DNA from: Gemmatimonadota bacterium
GTDB taxonomy: Bacteria > Latescibacterota > UBA2968 > UBA8231
NCBI GenBank assembly: GCA_026706505.1
Contig: JAPOYQ010000648.1
Location: 1-18,776 of the forward strand
Direction: 5' to 3'
Length of the DNA: 18,776 nt
Both the position numbers and the translations under genes were made by a program. Below the pieces are notes generated by a model, which was not told the origin of the DNA, did no database searches, and saw only the letters and a list, made by a program, of their open reading frames with translations. Below, piece by piece: positions 8,254-16,905 of the stretch; the first letter of the stretch is position 1; every line of letters begins with the position of its first letter.

Positions 8254-8505
8254 TAGTCGAAGTAGGTAGAGAGGAGCCTGTTATGGTCATGCTGAGCGCA
8301 GTGCAGCGGAGTCGAAGCAGCACATACCTAAAGCCCCCGTGCGCAACGTCAGTTTTTAAAAATATAACCTATCTCCCAAAAACCAGTGCTACCTATCGCG
8401 CCATTCCGCCGTCCAACCCAGCCCGCCCTCCTTGTGGCCGCCCTATACCTTTCTCCCATATTGACCTATCTTCTCTTACATGTTCAACGCTGAGCGAATG
8501 CGACC
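8254..8505. other. Divergent intergenic region between the DprE1-like gene and glgB
   Basis: This 252-base gap is the longest non-coding stretch in the window and must hold promoters for both directions. It contains a palindromic-repeat-like fragment (8286-8321), an AT-rich stretch with TTTTTAAAAATATA (8353-8366) and three copies of ACCTATC (8367-8373, 8391-8397, 8464-8470). The part from about 8370 is pyrimidine-rich on the plus strand. I found no convincing -35/-10 pair, no tRNA and no plausible small gene; the 143-residue ORF across it has low-complexity, non-protein-like composition. No strong ribosome binding site precedes glgB. Confidence 0.6.
8286..8321. repeat. Fragment resembling a dispersed palindromic repeat (CATGCTGAGCG...GTCGAAGCA type)
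   Basis: The segment reads CATGCTGAGCGCAG, then GTCGAAGCAGC. Sequences of the form TCATGCTGAGCG...CGAAGCAT recur in intergenic regions of many bacterial genomes as short palindromic repeats. The ends GCTG (8291-8294) and CAGC (8318-8321) can pair, but the hairpin is imperfect, so this looks like a decayed copy. A second GCTGAGCG occurs at 8489-8496 just before glgB. I have only this window, so dispersal in this genome is not shown. Confidence 0.4.
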
Positions 8506-10689
8506 ATGCAGGTAACACTTGCACCTCAGACCATAGAGACCCTTGTACGCGGCGAATGCGCCGATGTATTCTCAACCTTGGGTATGCACCCGTTAGACGA
8601 CGGATGGGTCGTGCGCGCGTTCTTGCCCGATGCGACGAGCGTAAGAGTCGTCGAGCGAGACGGGCAAGGCGCGAACTTTCCAGCGACCAAAATCCATGCC
8701 GACGGGCTGTTTGAGGCGCGGATCACGGGCCGCAGCACGCCCTTTGCCTACCATCTAAAAATAACCGACGCCCAGGGCACGGTGCGCTGCTGCCGCGATC
8801 CGTACTCATTCTGGCCGCAACTCGCGCCTCACGACCAATACCTCTTCAACGAAGGAACGCACTACCGAGCCTATGAAGTGCTGGGGGCGCATCCGCGCTG
8901 TATCGACGGGACCGAAGGCACGTATTTCGCAGTGTGGGCACCGAGTGCCCGCCGGGTCAGCGTGGTCGGCGATTTCAACGGCTGGGACGGTCGGCGGCAC
9001 TGCATGCGCTCGCTGGGCGCATCCGGTGCCTGGGAACTGTTCATCCCCGAGGTGGGCGCGGGCGCACTCTACAAGTACGAAATCCTCAGCCGCGCCGGCG
9101 ACGTGCTGCCCAAGAGCGATCCCTTTGCCTTTGCGACCGAGCAACCGCCGCGCACTGCTTCCGCCGTCTGCCAGAGCGATGCGTTCGCCTGGAACGACGA
9201 CGCCTGGATGGCCGCGCGACGCGAACGCAACTGGGTAGAAGCTCCCCTCGCCATCTACGAGGTGCACCTCGGCTCTTGGCGCCGCGACGGCGATGCCTAT
9301 CTCGACTATCGCACGCTGGCTCACCAATTGGTTCCCCACGTGGCCGAGCTGGGCTTTACCCACATCGAGCTGATGCCAGTAGCCGAGCATCCCTTCGACG
9401 GCTCGTGGGGGTATCAAGGGACCGGGTATTTCGCCCCGAGCGCGCGCTTTGGCACCCCTGAGGACTTTGCGTATTTCATCGACTACTGCCATCGCCACGA
9501 GATTGGCGTGATTCTCGACTGGGTGCCCGCGCACTTTCCCAGCGACGCCCACGGCTTGGCCCACTTCGACGGCACCAGCCTCTACGAGCACCACGACCCG
9601 CGCCAAGGACGGCATCCCGATTGGCAGACCTGCATATTCAACTATGGCCGCGCCGAAGTCCGCTCCTTTCTCATTTCCAACGCCCTCTTTTGGCTCGAAC
9701 GCTTTCACCTCGACGGCCTGCGGGTCGATGCCGTGGCCTCCATGCTCTACCTCGACTACTCGCGCTTAGAAGGGGAATGGGTACCCAACGCCTATGGCGG
9801 GCGCGAAAACCTCGAAGCCATCGACTTCCTCAGACAGCTCAATACGACCGTCGGCGAGCACTATCCCGGCACCTTGATGATCGCCGAGGAATCGACTGCT
9901 TGGCCGGAGGTCTCCCGGCCGGCCGACACCGGCGGCCTCGGCTTTGGCTTCAAGTGGAACATGGGCTGGATGAACGACGTGCTGCGCTACATGCAGCGCG
10001 ACCCGATCCACCGCCGCCACCACCAAGACGACCTGACCTTTGGCATGCTCTACGCCTATTGCGAAAACTTCGTATTGCCGCTGTCGCACGACGAGGTAGT
10101 ACACGGCAAGCGCTCGCTGTTGAGCAAGATGCCCGGCGACGCTTGGCAGCAACTGGCCAACTTGCGCTTGCTCTACGGCTTTATGTACGGACACCCGGGC
10201 AAGAAGCTGCTCTTTATGGGAGCCGAACTGGCACAGTGGGAAGAGTGGGATCACCAACGCGAACTGAACTGGCACCTGCTCGACGACGAGAGCCACCGCG
10301 GCGTCTATCGCTGGCTCTGCGATCTCAACCGGCTCTATCACCGCTGCGCGGCCTTGCACCGCACCGATGCATATCCCGATGGTTTTGAGTGGATCGACTG
10401 TTCAGACCCTGCGCAGAGCATCGCGGCTTTTGCGCGCCGCGCCGAGGGCGAAAAACCCCTGATCTTCGCGTGCAATTTTACCCCAGTTCCCCGAGCGGAC
10501 TACCGGCTCGGGCTGCCAGCCGCCGGACCGTACCGCGAAGTGCTCAACAGCGATGCCGAAATCTACGGCGGCAGTGGCGTGGGTCACGGCGGTTGGGTGC
10601 AAACCGAGAAAGTCGCCTGCCACGGCCGGCCGTACTCGGCGCGGTTGCGCCTGCCGCCACTGGGCGTGTTAGTTCTAGAGCCGAAGTAG
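8506..10689 (+). CDS. glgB: 1,4-alpha-glucan branching enzyme GlgB
   Basis: The 727-residue enzyme cuts alpha-1,4 chains and re-attaches them as alpha-1,6 branches during glycogen synthesis in the cytoplasm. It has the full long form: an N1 domain (about 1-110), a CBM48 domain (about 120-220, with [13 protein letters not shown]), a GH13 catalytic barrel and a C-terminal beta domain. Conserved GH13 blocks are visible: [28 protein letters not shown] with nucleophile Asp408, [10 protein letters not shown] with acid/base Glu461, and [10 protein letters not shown] with Asp529. [14 protein letters not shown] is typical of GlgB. The length matches the usual 720-730 residues. No other glycogen gene (glgA, glgC, glgX or glgP) is in the window. 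The ATG at 8506 begins the expected N-terminus, although its ribosome binding site is weak. The next gene starts only 17 bases after the stop. Confidence 0.97.
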   Translation: MQVTLAPQTIETLVRGECADVFSTLGMHPLDDGWVVRAFLPDATSVRVVERDGQGANFPATKIHADGLFEARITGRSTPFAYHLKITDAQGTVRCCRDPYSFWPQLAPHDQYLFNEGTHYRAYEVLGAHPRCIDGTEGTYFAVWAPSARRVSVVGDFNGWDGRRHCMRSLGASGAWELFIPEVGAGALYKYEILSRAGDVLPKSDPFAFATEQPPRTASAVCQSDAFAWNDDAWMAARRERNWVEAPLAIYEVHLGSWRRDGDAYLDYRTLAHQLVPHVAELGFTHIELMPVAEHPFDGSWGYQGTGYFAPSARFGTPEDFAYFIDYCHRHEIGVILDWVPAHFPSDAHGLAHFDGTSLYEHHDPRQGRHPDWQTCIFNYGRAEVRSFLISNALFWLERFHLDGLRVDAVASMLYLDYSRLEGEWVPNAYGGRENLEAIDFLRQLNTTVGEHYPGTLMIAEESTAWPEVSRPADTGGLGFGFKWNMGWMNDVLRYMQRDPIHRRHHQDDLTFGMLYAYCENFVLPLSHDEVVHGKRSLLSKMPGDAWQQLANLRLLYGFMYGHPGKKLLFMGAELAQWEEWDHQRELNWHLLDDESHRGVYRWLCDLNRLYHRCAALHRTDAYPDGFEWIDCSDPAQSIAAFARRAEGEKPLIFACNFTPVPRADYRLGLPAAGPYREVLNSDAEIYGGSGVGHGGWVQTEKVACHGRPYSARLRLPPLGVLVLEPK

Positions 10690-10706
10690 CGCGATGCTAA
10701 TTTGTC

Positions 10707-11555
10707 ATGCTTGAGATACTTTCACACGTCGCCAGTGAACTGCGGCGGCTCGGCAAACAGCGGCTCGCGCTGATCGGCGGCGGGGTCTTGGCGAGTGCGG
10801 TTCTAGTCGCGCTGCTGGCACCGCTACTGGCACCATACGATCCACTGGCGCAAAACCTCTACGCGCGTTTGCAGCCGCCGTCAGCGAGCCATTGGCTGGG
10901 AACAGACGACTTTGGCCGCGACATCTTCAGCCGCATCGTGTACGGCGCCCGCATCTCGCTGCGGATCGGCTTGGTCGCCATCGCGTTAGCCGCTTCCGCC
11001 GGCACCTTGCTCGGCCTCGTGGCTGGGTATCGCGGCGGGGTCGCCGACATGCTCATCATGCGGCTGATGGATCTGATGCTGGCCTTCCCCAGCATCCTAT
11101 TGGCCATTGCCATCGTCGCCGTCATCGGGCCGGGCATCGACAATGCCATTCTCGCCGTCAGCATCGTTTTGGTGCCACAATTTGCCCGCCTCATGCGCTC
11201 GTCCGTGTTGACCGTGCGCGAGGCCGCGTACGTCGAGGCCGCGCGCGCGCTAGGGGCGAGCGAATCGCGGCTGCTGTTCTACAGCATCTTGCCCAACTGC
11301 ACGGTTCCGCTCATCGTACAAGCCACGCTCAGCTTGGGCACGGCCATTCTCGATGCGGCCGGGTTGAGCTTTTTGGGATTGGGTGCCCAACCGCCGACCC
11401 CCGAGTGGGGAGCCATGCTATCGGGGGGGCGCGAACTGCTCCTACAAGCGCCTTGGGTCATGGCCTTTCCCGGACTGGCCATCTTCGTGGTCGTCCTCGC
11501 GCTCAACCTCTTTGGCGACGGTCTTAGAGACGCCTTGGATCCAAAGATCATCTGA
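10707..11555 (+). CDS. ABC transporter permease, DppC/OppC family
   Basis: This 282-residue inner-membrane protein has an OppC-type N-terminal segment, with a first transmembrane helix at about residues 21-42, then the family hallmark SHWLGTDDFGRDIFSRIVYGARISL. The BPD_transp_1 domain contains further helices and the cytoplasmic EAA loop (EAARALGASESRLLFYSILPN without its last residue, about 173-192) that contacts the ATPase. The ending LNLFGDGLRDALDPK is typical of DppC/OppC. These proteins pair with a DppB-type permease, two ATPases and a binding protein to import peptides, nickel or other solutes. None of these partners is in the window: glgB lies before it and a lipoprotein gene after it. 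The substrate therefore cannot be assigned. The start lacks a clear ribosome binding site, and translation may depend on read-on from glgB. Confidence 0.93.
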   Translation: MLEILSHVASELRRLGKQRLALIGGGVLASAVLVALLAPLLAPYDPLAQNLYARLQPPSASHWLGTDDFGRDIFSRIVYGARISLRIGLVAIALAASAGTLLGLVAGYRGGVADMLIMRLMDLMLAFPSILLAIAIVAVIGPGIDNAILAVSIVLVPQFARLMRSSVLTVREAAYVEAARALGASESRLLFYSILPNCTVPLIVQATLSLGTAILDAAGLSFLGLGAQPPTPEWGAMLSGGRELLLQAPWVMAFPGLAIFVVVLALNLFGDGLRDALDPKII

Positions 11556-11571
11556 TGGGGAGTTGACAATT

Positions 11572-13449
11572 ATGAAAAATGCCCTCTCCCTGTTCTGCGC
11601 TCTCGCGCTGGTAGCGGGCGGCTGTGCGGGTCTGCGAAGCCACAGAGCGCCTGCAGAGCCGACGGGTCCCGACCAAGCCATGCAATACTTCATCAAGGCC
11701 AAGGTCTTTGAAGCCCAGCACAACTACCTCGGCGCGATAGTCGCCCTGCGCAACGCGGCTGACCTCGACCCGACCTCGCCCACCATCTACGCCCGCCTCG
11801 CTTACAACTATCAGCGCATCGATGACGCCCACATGGCCGCCTACTTTGCGCGCAAGGGATTGGCATTGGACGGCAGCCAAGTGAGGTTGCTCCGCCTGTT
11901 GATTCGGATTTTGGAGAGCGAAGGCGACTACGAGAGTGCCATCAACCACATCAAAAAGTTGCTGCATTACGAACCGGACAATTGGCCGCTCTATCGCCAC
12001 TTGGCCTATCTCTACTTTGAAATGGGCCAAACCGAACGGATTGCCCCGCTCTTCAACGAGGTCCTCGCCCAAGAGCAAGTGCCAACGGCAGTCGAGATAG
12101 ACATAGCCGGCATTTTTTCTCGCATTGACCACCAAAAAGAGGCCGAGCGCATCTACCACCGGATCCTCTCGGCCGATCCTACGGTCGAGGACGCCTGGCT
12201 GGGTTTAGCCGAGCTCAAGTTAGCACAGGGACACGGCCACGAGGCCATCGCCGTCTATCGAGAGGCCGCGGGCCATCTGCCCGACAGCAGCGTCCCCTAC
12301 CACTTGGCGCGGCTAATGGTCACCGAGCACGACTTAGAGGAAATCCTCGCCGAAGAGGGTGCCGAGGTGCTCTACCACTTGGGAACGGCTCTGTCCGAGG
12401 CCGGCAAGTACGACCAAGCGACGTTGGTCTTTAAGCGCATCGTCGAGATGCAGCCCCAAACAGTCGAGCAGTGGACCGACCTAGCGCGATACTACATCTA
12501 CTTGGAGGAGTACGACGAGGCCACCGATGTTCTCAGCCAAGCGGCAGAAGTCATGCCCGACAGCAGCGAAATTTACCTGTACTGGGGGACGGCCCTAGAG
12601 AGCACCGGGCGCTACGACGAGGCCATCGCCGTGTACCAGCGTGGCCTTCAGTACTCGCCCGACGCAGTTGAGATATATCTGTACTGGGGACTCGCGCTAG
12701 AGCAACAAGACGCTTGGGCAGAGGCCATTGACGTCTATCGCCAAGCACTTGCAGTATCCCCGGGCGAAGCCGTGCTGCACGTGCGGTGGGGCATCAGCCT
12801 AGGGCGACAGGGGCAGTGGGAAGGCGCGCTGGCCCAATACGAAACAGCCGCCTCGCTCGACTCCGCGTACAGCCCGACCTTTTTGTACTGGGGCATCGCC
12901 CTAGAGGAACTAGAGCGCTGGGAAGCGGCGCTTGAAAAGCTGAATCAGGCCGTTGAGCTCGCCAACGACAAGAGCCGCGTGCTCTTTTACCTTGGCTCCT
13001 GCTATGAGCAGGCGTCGCGCAAACTTGGCCGCGACGAGTACTTCGACCGTGCCGTGGAGACCTTCCAACGCCTGTTGGAGACCGAGCCAAACGATGCGTA
13101 CGCGCTCAACTACCTCGGCTACATGTACGCGGACAAAGGCATCAGGCTAACAGAGGCGGTCGCGCTCTTGGAGAAGGCGATCGCGCTCGAACCGGACAAC
13201 AGCGCATTCCTCGACAGCATTGGCTGGGCCTATTTCCGCCTCGGCGAGCTAGCACAGGCCGAGCACTACTTGCAACAATCCCTAGAGCATATAGACGAGG
13301 TCGATCCCGAGGAGCAGGCCGTGATCTTCGACCACGCCGGCGACATTGCCAGCTCCCTCGGTAAAACGGACGAAGCGCGCACTCATTGGCAAAAAGTGCT
13401 AGAACTCGAGCCAGGCAACGAAGAGGTCCAGCGCAAGCTGCTGCCGTGA
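11572..13449 (+). CDS. TPR-repeat lipoprotein, LbcA/PA4667-like in architecture and context
   Basis: The start is ATG at 11572, preceded by GGGGAG nine bases upstream; the longer frame open from 11383 would overlap the permease and lose the signal peptide. The 625-residue protein begins with a lipoprotein signal (MKNALSLFCALALVAGGC, Cys18), so it should be anchored in a membrane, probably the outer one. The rest is almost all tetratricopeptide repeats. A run of repeats is in exact 34-residue phase, with YLYWG, YLYWG and FLYWG at bases 12574, 12676 and 12880. The C-terminal part (NYLGYMYADKGIRLTEAVAL, then DSIGWAYFRLGELAQAEHYL) resembles the TPR lipoproteins encoded beside lolB in proteobacteria. 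One of these, LbcA of Pseudomonas, recruits the CtpA protease. The stop overlaps the next start as TGATG. A scaffold role is inferred; the partners are unknown. Confidence 0.9.
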   Translation: MKNALSLFCALALVAGGCAGLRSHRAPAEPTGPDQAMQYFIKAKVFEAQHNYLGAIVALRNAADLDPTSPTIYARLAYNYQRIDDAHMAAYFARKGLALDGSQVRLLRLLIRILESEGDYESAINHIKKLLHYEPDNWPLYRHLAYLYFEMGQTERIAPLFNEVLAQEQVPTAVEIDIAGIFSRIDHQKEAERIYHRILSADPTVEDAWLGLAELKLAQGHGHEAIAVYREAAGHLPDSSVPYHLARLMVTEHDLEEILAEEGAEVLYHLGTALSEAGKYDQATLVFKRIVEMQPQTVEQWTDLARYYIYLEEYDEATDVLSQAAEVMPDSSEIYLYWGTALESTGRYDEAIAVYQRGLQYSPDAVEIYLYWGLALEQQDAWAEAIDVYRQALAVSPGEAVLHVRWGISLGRQGQWEGALAQYETAASLDSAYSPTFLYWGIALEELERWEAALEKLNQAVELANDKSRVLFYLGSCYEQASRKLGRDEYFDRAVETFQRLLETEPNDAYALNYLGYMYADKGIRLTEAVALLEKAIALEPDNSAFLDSIGWAYFRLGELAQAEHYLQQSLEHIDEVDPEEQAVIFDHAGDIASSLGKTDEARTHWQKVLELEPGNEEVQRKLLP

Positions 13450-14228
13450 TGCATACCTCGCGCTCGGGGCACACCCGGAATTTTCAGACAGCTTACAAAT
13501 GGTTCGCGCTCTGCGCTCTAGCGCTAGCTTGCGCGCCACCGCTGGTAGTGCGGGAGGGTTGGGATGCAGACCAAGGACCGGCTGCCTTGCTCGCTGCCTC
13601 GACATCGCTCGCCCAGTTCGAGGACCTGACGGCAGAAGCGTCCATTGAACTGCGGCGCGGCGAGCTGCGCGATCGAGGAACGGCCCTCGTGCAGCTAATC
13701 AATCCAGATCTCTTCCGCGTCGAGGTGCGCGGCCCCTTTTTCACGCACATCTTTACGGCCCTGCTCGAAGGCGACAGCCTGACCGTGTACGGCAGGGGTA
13801 TGGACCTACCCTTAAAAGGACCAATGAGCGGCCGACTGCTAACCACGCTGACCGGGTTGGATTTCGGGGCGTGCGACTTGCGCTATGCCTTGCTCGGCCT
13901 CGTCGAACCGGGTTCCATAGTCGAGCCGGTCGAGTATCCGGGTGCTGGCCAAGCGGTGGTCGCACTCGCGGGAGGACGGCGGGCTTGGCTAGACCTGCGC
14001 CGGGGCTTGGTATTGCGCGAGAGCATCCCGCTGCCCGAGGGCGATGCCCTGCTCCGCGAGCTAGGAGAATACCGCCGGCAGGACGCGCTGTACCTGCCGC
14101 GCCGAGTGGAAATACGCCAAGCTGATGTGTCGCTAGTATTGGCCTACAAACACTACGCCTTCGACAGCGGGCTGGACGCCGGCCAATTGCAACAAGGGCT
14201 ACCTACGGCAGTAATGCGAGTGCCATAA
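13449..14228 (+). CDS. LolB-like / DUF4292-like outer-membrane lipoprotein
   Basis: The start is ATG at 13449, overlapping the TPR gene stop in TGATG, so the two are translationally coupled; an in-frame upstream start at 13386 would lie inside the TPR gene. The 259-residue protein has a hydrophobic N-terminal segment ending in ALACAPP, with a plausible but imperfect lipobox at Cys28. The pattern LTAEASIELRRGELRDRGTA, then NPDLFRVEVRGPF and the beta-rich remainder, fits the LolA/LolB-type half-barrel fold. LolB inserts lipoproteins into the outer membrane; the DUF4292 relatives are less understood. The position after a TPR lipoprotein repeats an arrangement known around lolB in Pseudomonas. 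No ispE or prs gene follows, unlike in proteobacteria. The fold call is moderate, and the LolB activity itself is an inference. Confidence 0.78.
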   Translation: MHTSRSGHTRNFQTAYKWFALCALALACAPPLVVREGWDADQGPAALLAASTSLAQFEDLTAEASIELRRGELRDRGTALVQLINPDLFRVEVRGPFFTHIFTALLEGDSLTVYGRGMDLPLKGPMSGRLLTTLTGLDFGACDLRYALLGLVEPGSIVEPVEYPGAGQAVVALAGGRRAWLDLRRGLVLRESIPLPEGDALLRELGEYRRQDALYLPRRVEIRQADVSLVLAYKHYAFDSGLDAGQLQQGLPTAVMRVP

Positions 14229-14271
14229 GACGCTGCGCCCCTCTTAGCAGGCCAAACAGATCACGAGACTG

Positions 14272-16824
14272 GTGAAACCTAGCTTGAGACATTTACTGAT
14301 CGCTTGCTGCATCGCCATCTGCGCGGTCTCTACTCTCGGAGCTCAGGCATTTCTCTGCGCCGGACACGTGCCGAACGGGCCGCTGTCCGCCGCCAAAATC
14401 GCCGCCGATGAGCGACTGCCCGCGTTGTCCACTAAAGGACGAATTGGACCCATCTATATCCTGACAGTCTTCGCTCGCTTCGCCGACGAAGAGCCTACGC
14501 CAGTGCCCGAGTGGGCCGATCAACTCTTCGTCCCCGAGCGCGAAGGGAGCTTTGCCCATTTCTATCACACTATGTCCTTCGGTCAGCTCGCAATCGCCGG
14601 CGAGGTTCTCCCGCGACGCTTCGCTGCCTCACAACCAGCATCCGCCTATTTGGCCGATGCTCCGGGCCAGCGCGGTCGCTACGGAGATTTCGCGCGCGAG
14701 ATCCTCGCCCAAATCGATGCCCAAATTGACTTGGCGCGCTTTGACAACGACGGCCCCGACGGCGTACCCAACTCCGGCGACGACGACGGCTGGGTTGATT
14801 ACATCTTCATCAATATGCAGTCGGTGCCCAACGGCTTTTTGCTGAGCTCGGCAATAGGGTTGGCGGGCTTAGGCTTGGACGAAAAACCCTTTGTATCCCA
14901 AGCGATTGGCAGCGACGGCAATCCCATCCGCGTCAGCGGGTTACCGTCGCAAGGAGCTATGCAGAAGACGGGTAATTTCGCCCAGACCGTGGGAGTGATG
15001 GCCCATGAGTTCGGACACAGCCTAGGACTGCCCGATTTTTTCGACACCTCCTCTCTTAAAAACCCCGCCCAAGATCCGGCCGAAGACAGTGCTGGCATTG
15101 GCCGCTGGGGGTTAATGGGCTGGGGTGCACACGGCTGGGACGGCACCAGCGGTCCGGTGGCCTTCAGCGCCCGCAGTCTAGAGCAATTGGGTTGGATCGG
15201 CGTGGAAAACGAGCGGCTGATCTTGGTTGAACACGACCGTTGGGATCTGCGGGTGCGCGATTTGTATTCCGGCGGCGCGATATACAAGATCCCGCTGCGC
15301 GCCGAGACGCCGAATAATAACACCCTGTGGACGGAATATTTGCTGCTGGAATACCGCAGTCAGGAAGCCCACTACTACAACCGCGGCCAACCCGCTTCCG
15401 GCCTGCTAGTCTGGCACGTCAGGCCGCAAGTCTTCGACAACGACAACGAACAATTCAAGCATCTCGACCTAGTTGCAGCCGATGGGCAATATGCCGACGC
15501 CGGCTTTCCCATGGGACAGACGGCCGATCGCTTCGCTGGCCGCGACAATCTCGACTTCTGGGCGCACGACGCTTCTTACGCCCGTACCCGCGGTGGCAAT
15601 CTCGGCGACGCGAGTGATCTATTCGATGGAGTGCGCTATCGCCATCTCGCTGTCGGAACCAACCCCTCGACGCTGGCTACGCCAACACTCAGCGAAGCCA
15701 CCACGGGTCTGGCACTGCAAAATATGCGACTGGATGAAGACGGATTGACGCTGGATGTAGTGATGCCGCGCTGGGGTGGGGTTTTGCGCGAGGAGGTGCA
15801 TTGGGCGGGCGAGGTGCTGATTGATGGCGATCTGACGGTTGCTCCCGCAGGCCGACTCGTGGTTTTCCGCAATACCCAGATCAGGGTGGCCGGATCGGAT
15901 CGCCTGCAGATGGGACTGGATCCAGAACGGACCGAAATCCACGTACACGGCGACTTCGTCATCCGCTCGGCCGCCCTCTCGCAGATTGCCAATACCCTGC
16001 ACATCCATCCCGATACCACGCGCTTTCTGGCCGCGGACCCGGGAGAGGAGTGGGGCGGAATTTTTATCGAGCCAAGCCCGACGAGTGAACTGACTTTTCC
16101 CATCGGCAGCTACGAGATTGTTGACTCGGTGCGCGGCCTAGTGGTCGAAGGGATGTCTGCAGCAGAAAATTTGGTGATTCGGGGATTTCTCTCGGCACAG
16201 ACCAAAGAAGCTGCTGGCCGCGGCACCTTTGCGCCGGGGGTGCGGATTCCGCTAGCCCTGCAGGTCGAAAATCACTCGCCGCTCACCTTTCTCGCCAATG
16301 TGCGCGCCTTTATCGAGTGGAATAACCCGCTGCTGCATCCATCCAGCGGTGCTGCTCGTTCGCGTACTGTTTCCTTTCCCCCAGGCGAGAAGAATGTCTT
16401 CTTCTTCGGCCAAGACCCGACCCTGAGTGAAGAGGCCACGCCCGGAGCTGAAGTGGAGTTTACAGTACACGTCGAAAAAGACGGCGTCCCGATATGGTGG
16501 GATACCTTTGCGATCGTTGTGGCCGGTGTGCCAATCGCGTTGCCGAAGGACTTCGCGCTTTTGCCCAATTTCCCGAATCCCTTCAACGCAGAGACAAAAA
16601 TTGCCTATCGCTTGCCGCAGGAGACGCTAGTGCGGCTGACCGTATTCAACGCCATCGGCCAGCCGGTGCGCCAACTTGTCAATGCTACGCAGGCTGCGGG
16701 GACGCACTCGGTGACTTGGGACGGCCAAGACGACCGGGGTAGCGCCGTGGCGACGGGTATTTATTTCTCTCGGTTCGCCGCTGGTCCCTTCTATCAAGCG
16801 CGACCAATGATCCTACTCAAATAG
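14272..16824 (+). CDS. Secreted M6-type metallopeptidase with C-terminal FlgD/T9SS-like domain
   Basis: The 850-residue protein starts with GTG at 14272. A signal peptide follows (MKPSLRHLLIACCIAICAVS, then TLGAQA). The catalytic region carries the zinc motif HEFGHSLGLPDFFDTSS, with HEFGH at residues 245-249. This is the pattern of immune-inhibitor-A-like M6 peptidases (HEYGHDLGLPDEYDT). Further M6 features are GRWGLMGWGAHGWDGTSGP and LLEYRSQEAHYYNRG. About residues 500-600 look beta-helical (GEVLIDGDLTVAPAGRLVVF), followed by an Ig-like stretch. The last ~90 residues (ALLPNFPNPFNAETKIAYRL to VTWDGQDDRGSAVATGIYFS) form a FlgD-like or type IX secretion sorting domain. It is therefore probably exported and fixed at the cell surface or released, degrading outside protein. 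The start has a poor ribosome binding site. The gene is 43 bases after the LolB-like gene and may share its transcript. Confidence 0.92.
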   Translation: MKPSLRHLLIACCIAICAVSTLGAQAFLCAGHVPNGPLSAAKIAADERLPALSTKGRIGPIYILTVFARFADEEPTPVPEWADQLFVPEREGSFAHFYHTMSFGQLAIAGEVLPRRFAASQPASAYLADAPGQRGRYGDFAREILAQIDAQIDLARFDNDGPDGVPNSGDDDGWVDYIFINMQSVPNGFLLSSAIGLAGLGLDEKPFVSQAIGSDGNPIRVSGLPSQGAMQKTGNFAQTVGVMAHEFGHSLGLPDFFDTSSLKNPAQDPAEDSAGIGRWGLMGWGAHGWDGTSGPVAFSARSLEQLGWIGVENERLILVEHDRWDLRVRDLYSGGAIYKIPLRAETPNNNTLWTEYLLLEYRSQEAHYYNRGQPASGLLVWHVRPQVFDNDNEQFKHLDLVAADGQYADAGFPMGQTADRFAGRDNLDFWAHDASYARTRGGNLGDASDLFDGVRYRHLAVGTNPSTLATPTLSEATTGLALQNMRLDEDGLTLDVVMPRWGGVLREEVHWAGEVLIDGDLTVAPAGRLVVFRNTQIRVAGSDRLQMGLDPERTEIHVHGDFVIRSAALSQIANTLHIHPDTTRFLAADPGEEWGGIFIEPSPTSELTFPIGSYEIVDSVRGLVVEGMSAAENLVIRGFLSAQTKEAAGRGTFAPGVRIPLALQVENHSPLTFLANVRAFIEWNNPLLHPSSGAARSRTVSFPPGEKNVFFFGQDPTLSEEATPGAEVEFTVHVEKDGVPIWWDTFAIVVAGVPIALPKDFALLPNFPNPFNAETKIAYRLPQETLVRLTVFNAIGQPVRQLVNATQAAGTHSVTWDGQDDRGSAVATGIYFSRFAAGPFYQARPMILLK

Positions 16825-16835
16825 CACCAATTCGT

Positions 16836-16865
16836 TTGACAGTTTTAGGCCCCCATGCGTACTTA
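16836..16865 (+). promoter_or_regulatory. Possible sigma-70-like promoter for the Gfo/Idh/MocA gene
   Basis: A perfect TTGACA lies at 16836-16841, followed after 18 bases by TACTTA (16860-16865), a poor -10 match. It lies in the 81-base gap after the peptidase stop, and would leave a leader of about 35 bases before the ATG at 16906. This is a weak pattern match and the bacterium's promoter consensus is unknown. Confidence 0.25.
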
Positions 16866-16892
16866 GAAGAGAGCACTTCAATACTACATTTT

Positions 16893-16900
16893 GGGGAGGA
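16893..16900 (+). promoter_or_regulatory. Ribosome binding site that fixes the Gfo/Idh/MocA start
   Basis: GGGGAGGA lies five bases before ATG 16906. A TTG start at 16891 would place the site inside the coding region, so the ATG is preferred. Confidence 0.75.
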
Positions 16901-16905
16901 CTTCC

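Noticed and set aside
8806..9708. A 300-codon open frame on the minus strand across glgB
   Set aside because: It lies wholly antisense to a strongly conserved enzyme and its translation is rich in Ala, Val, Gly and Arg without recognisable motifs; it is a shadow of high-GC codon use.
10694..10714. A six-codon reading frame overlapping the start of the permease gene, as a leader peptide
   Set aside because: It has no ribosome binding site and such short frames arise easily by chance.
11564..11569. TTGACA just before the TPR lipoprotein ATG, as a -35 box
   Set aside because: The matching -10 would fall inside the coding sequence of the gene, so it cannot drive full-length expression from the chosen start.
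11383..11571. A longer start for the TPR lipoprotein
   Set aside because: It would overlap the permease gene by about 170 bases and bury the lipoprotein signal sequence; the ATG at 11572 has a ribosome binding site.
13386..13448. A longer start for the LolB-like gene
   Set aside because: It lies inside the TPR gene and would place the signal sequence internally; the coupled ATG at 13449 fits better.
14229..14271. CTGC...GCAG in the gap before the peptidase, as a terminator
   Set aside because: The stem is only four base pairs and there is no T run.
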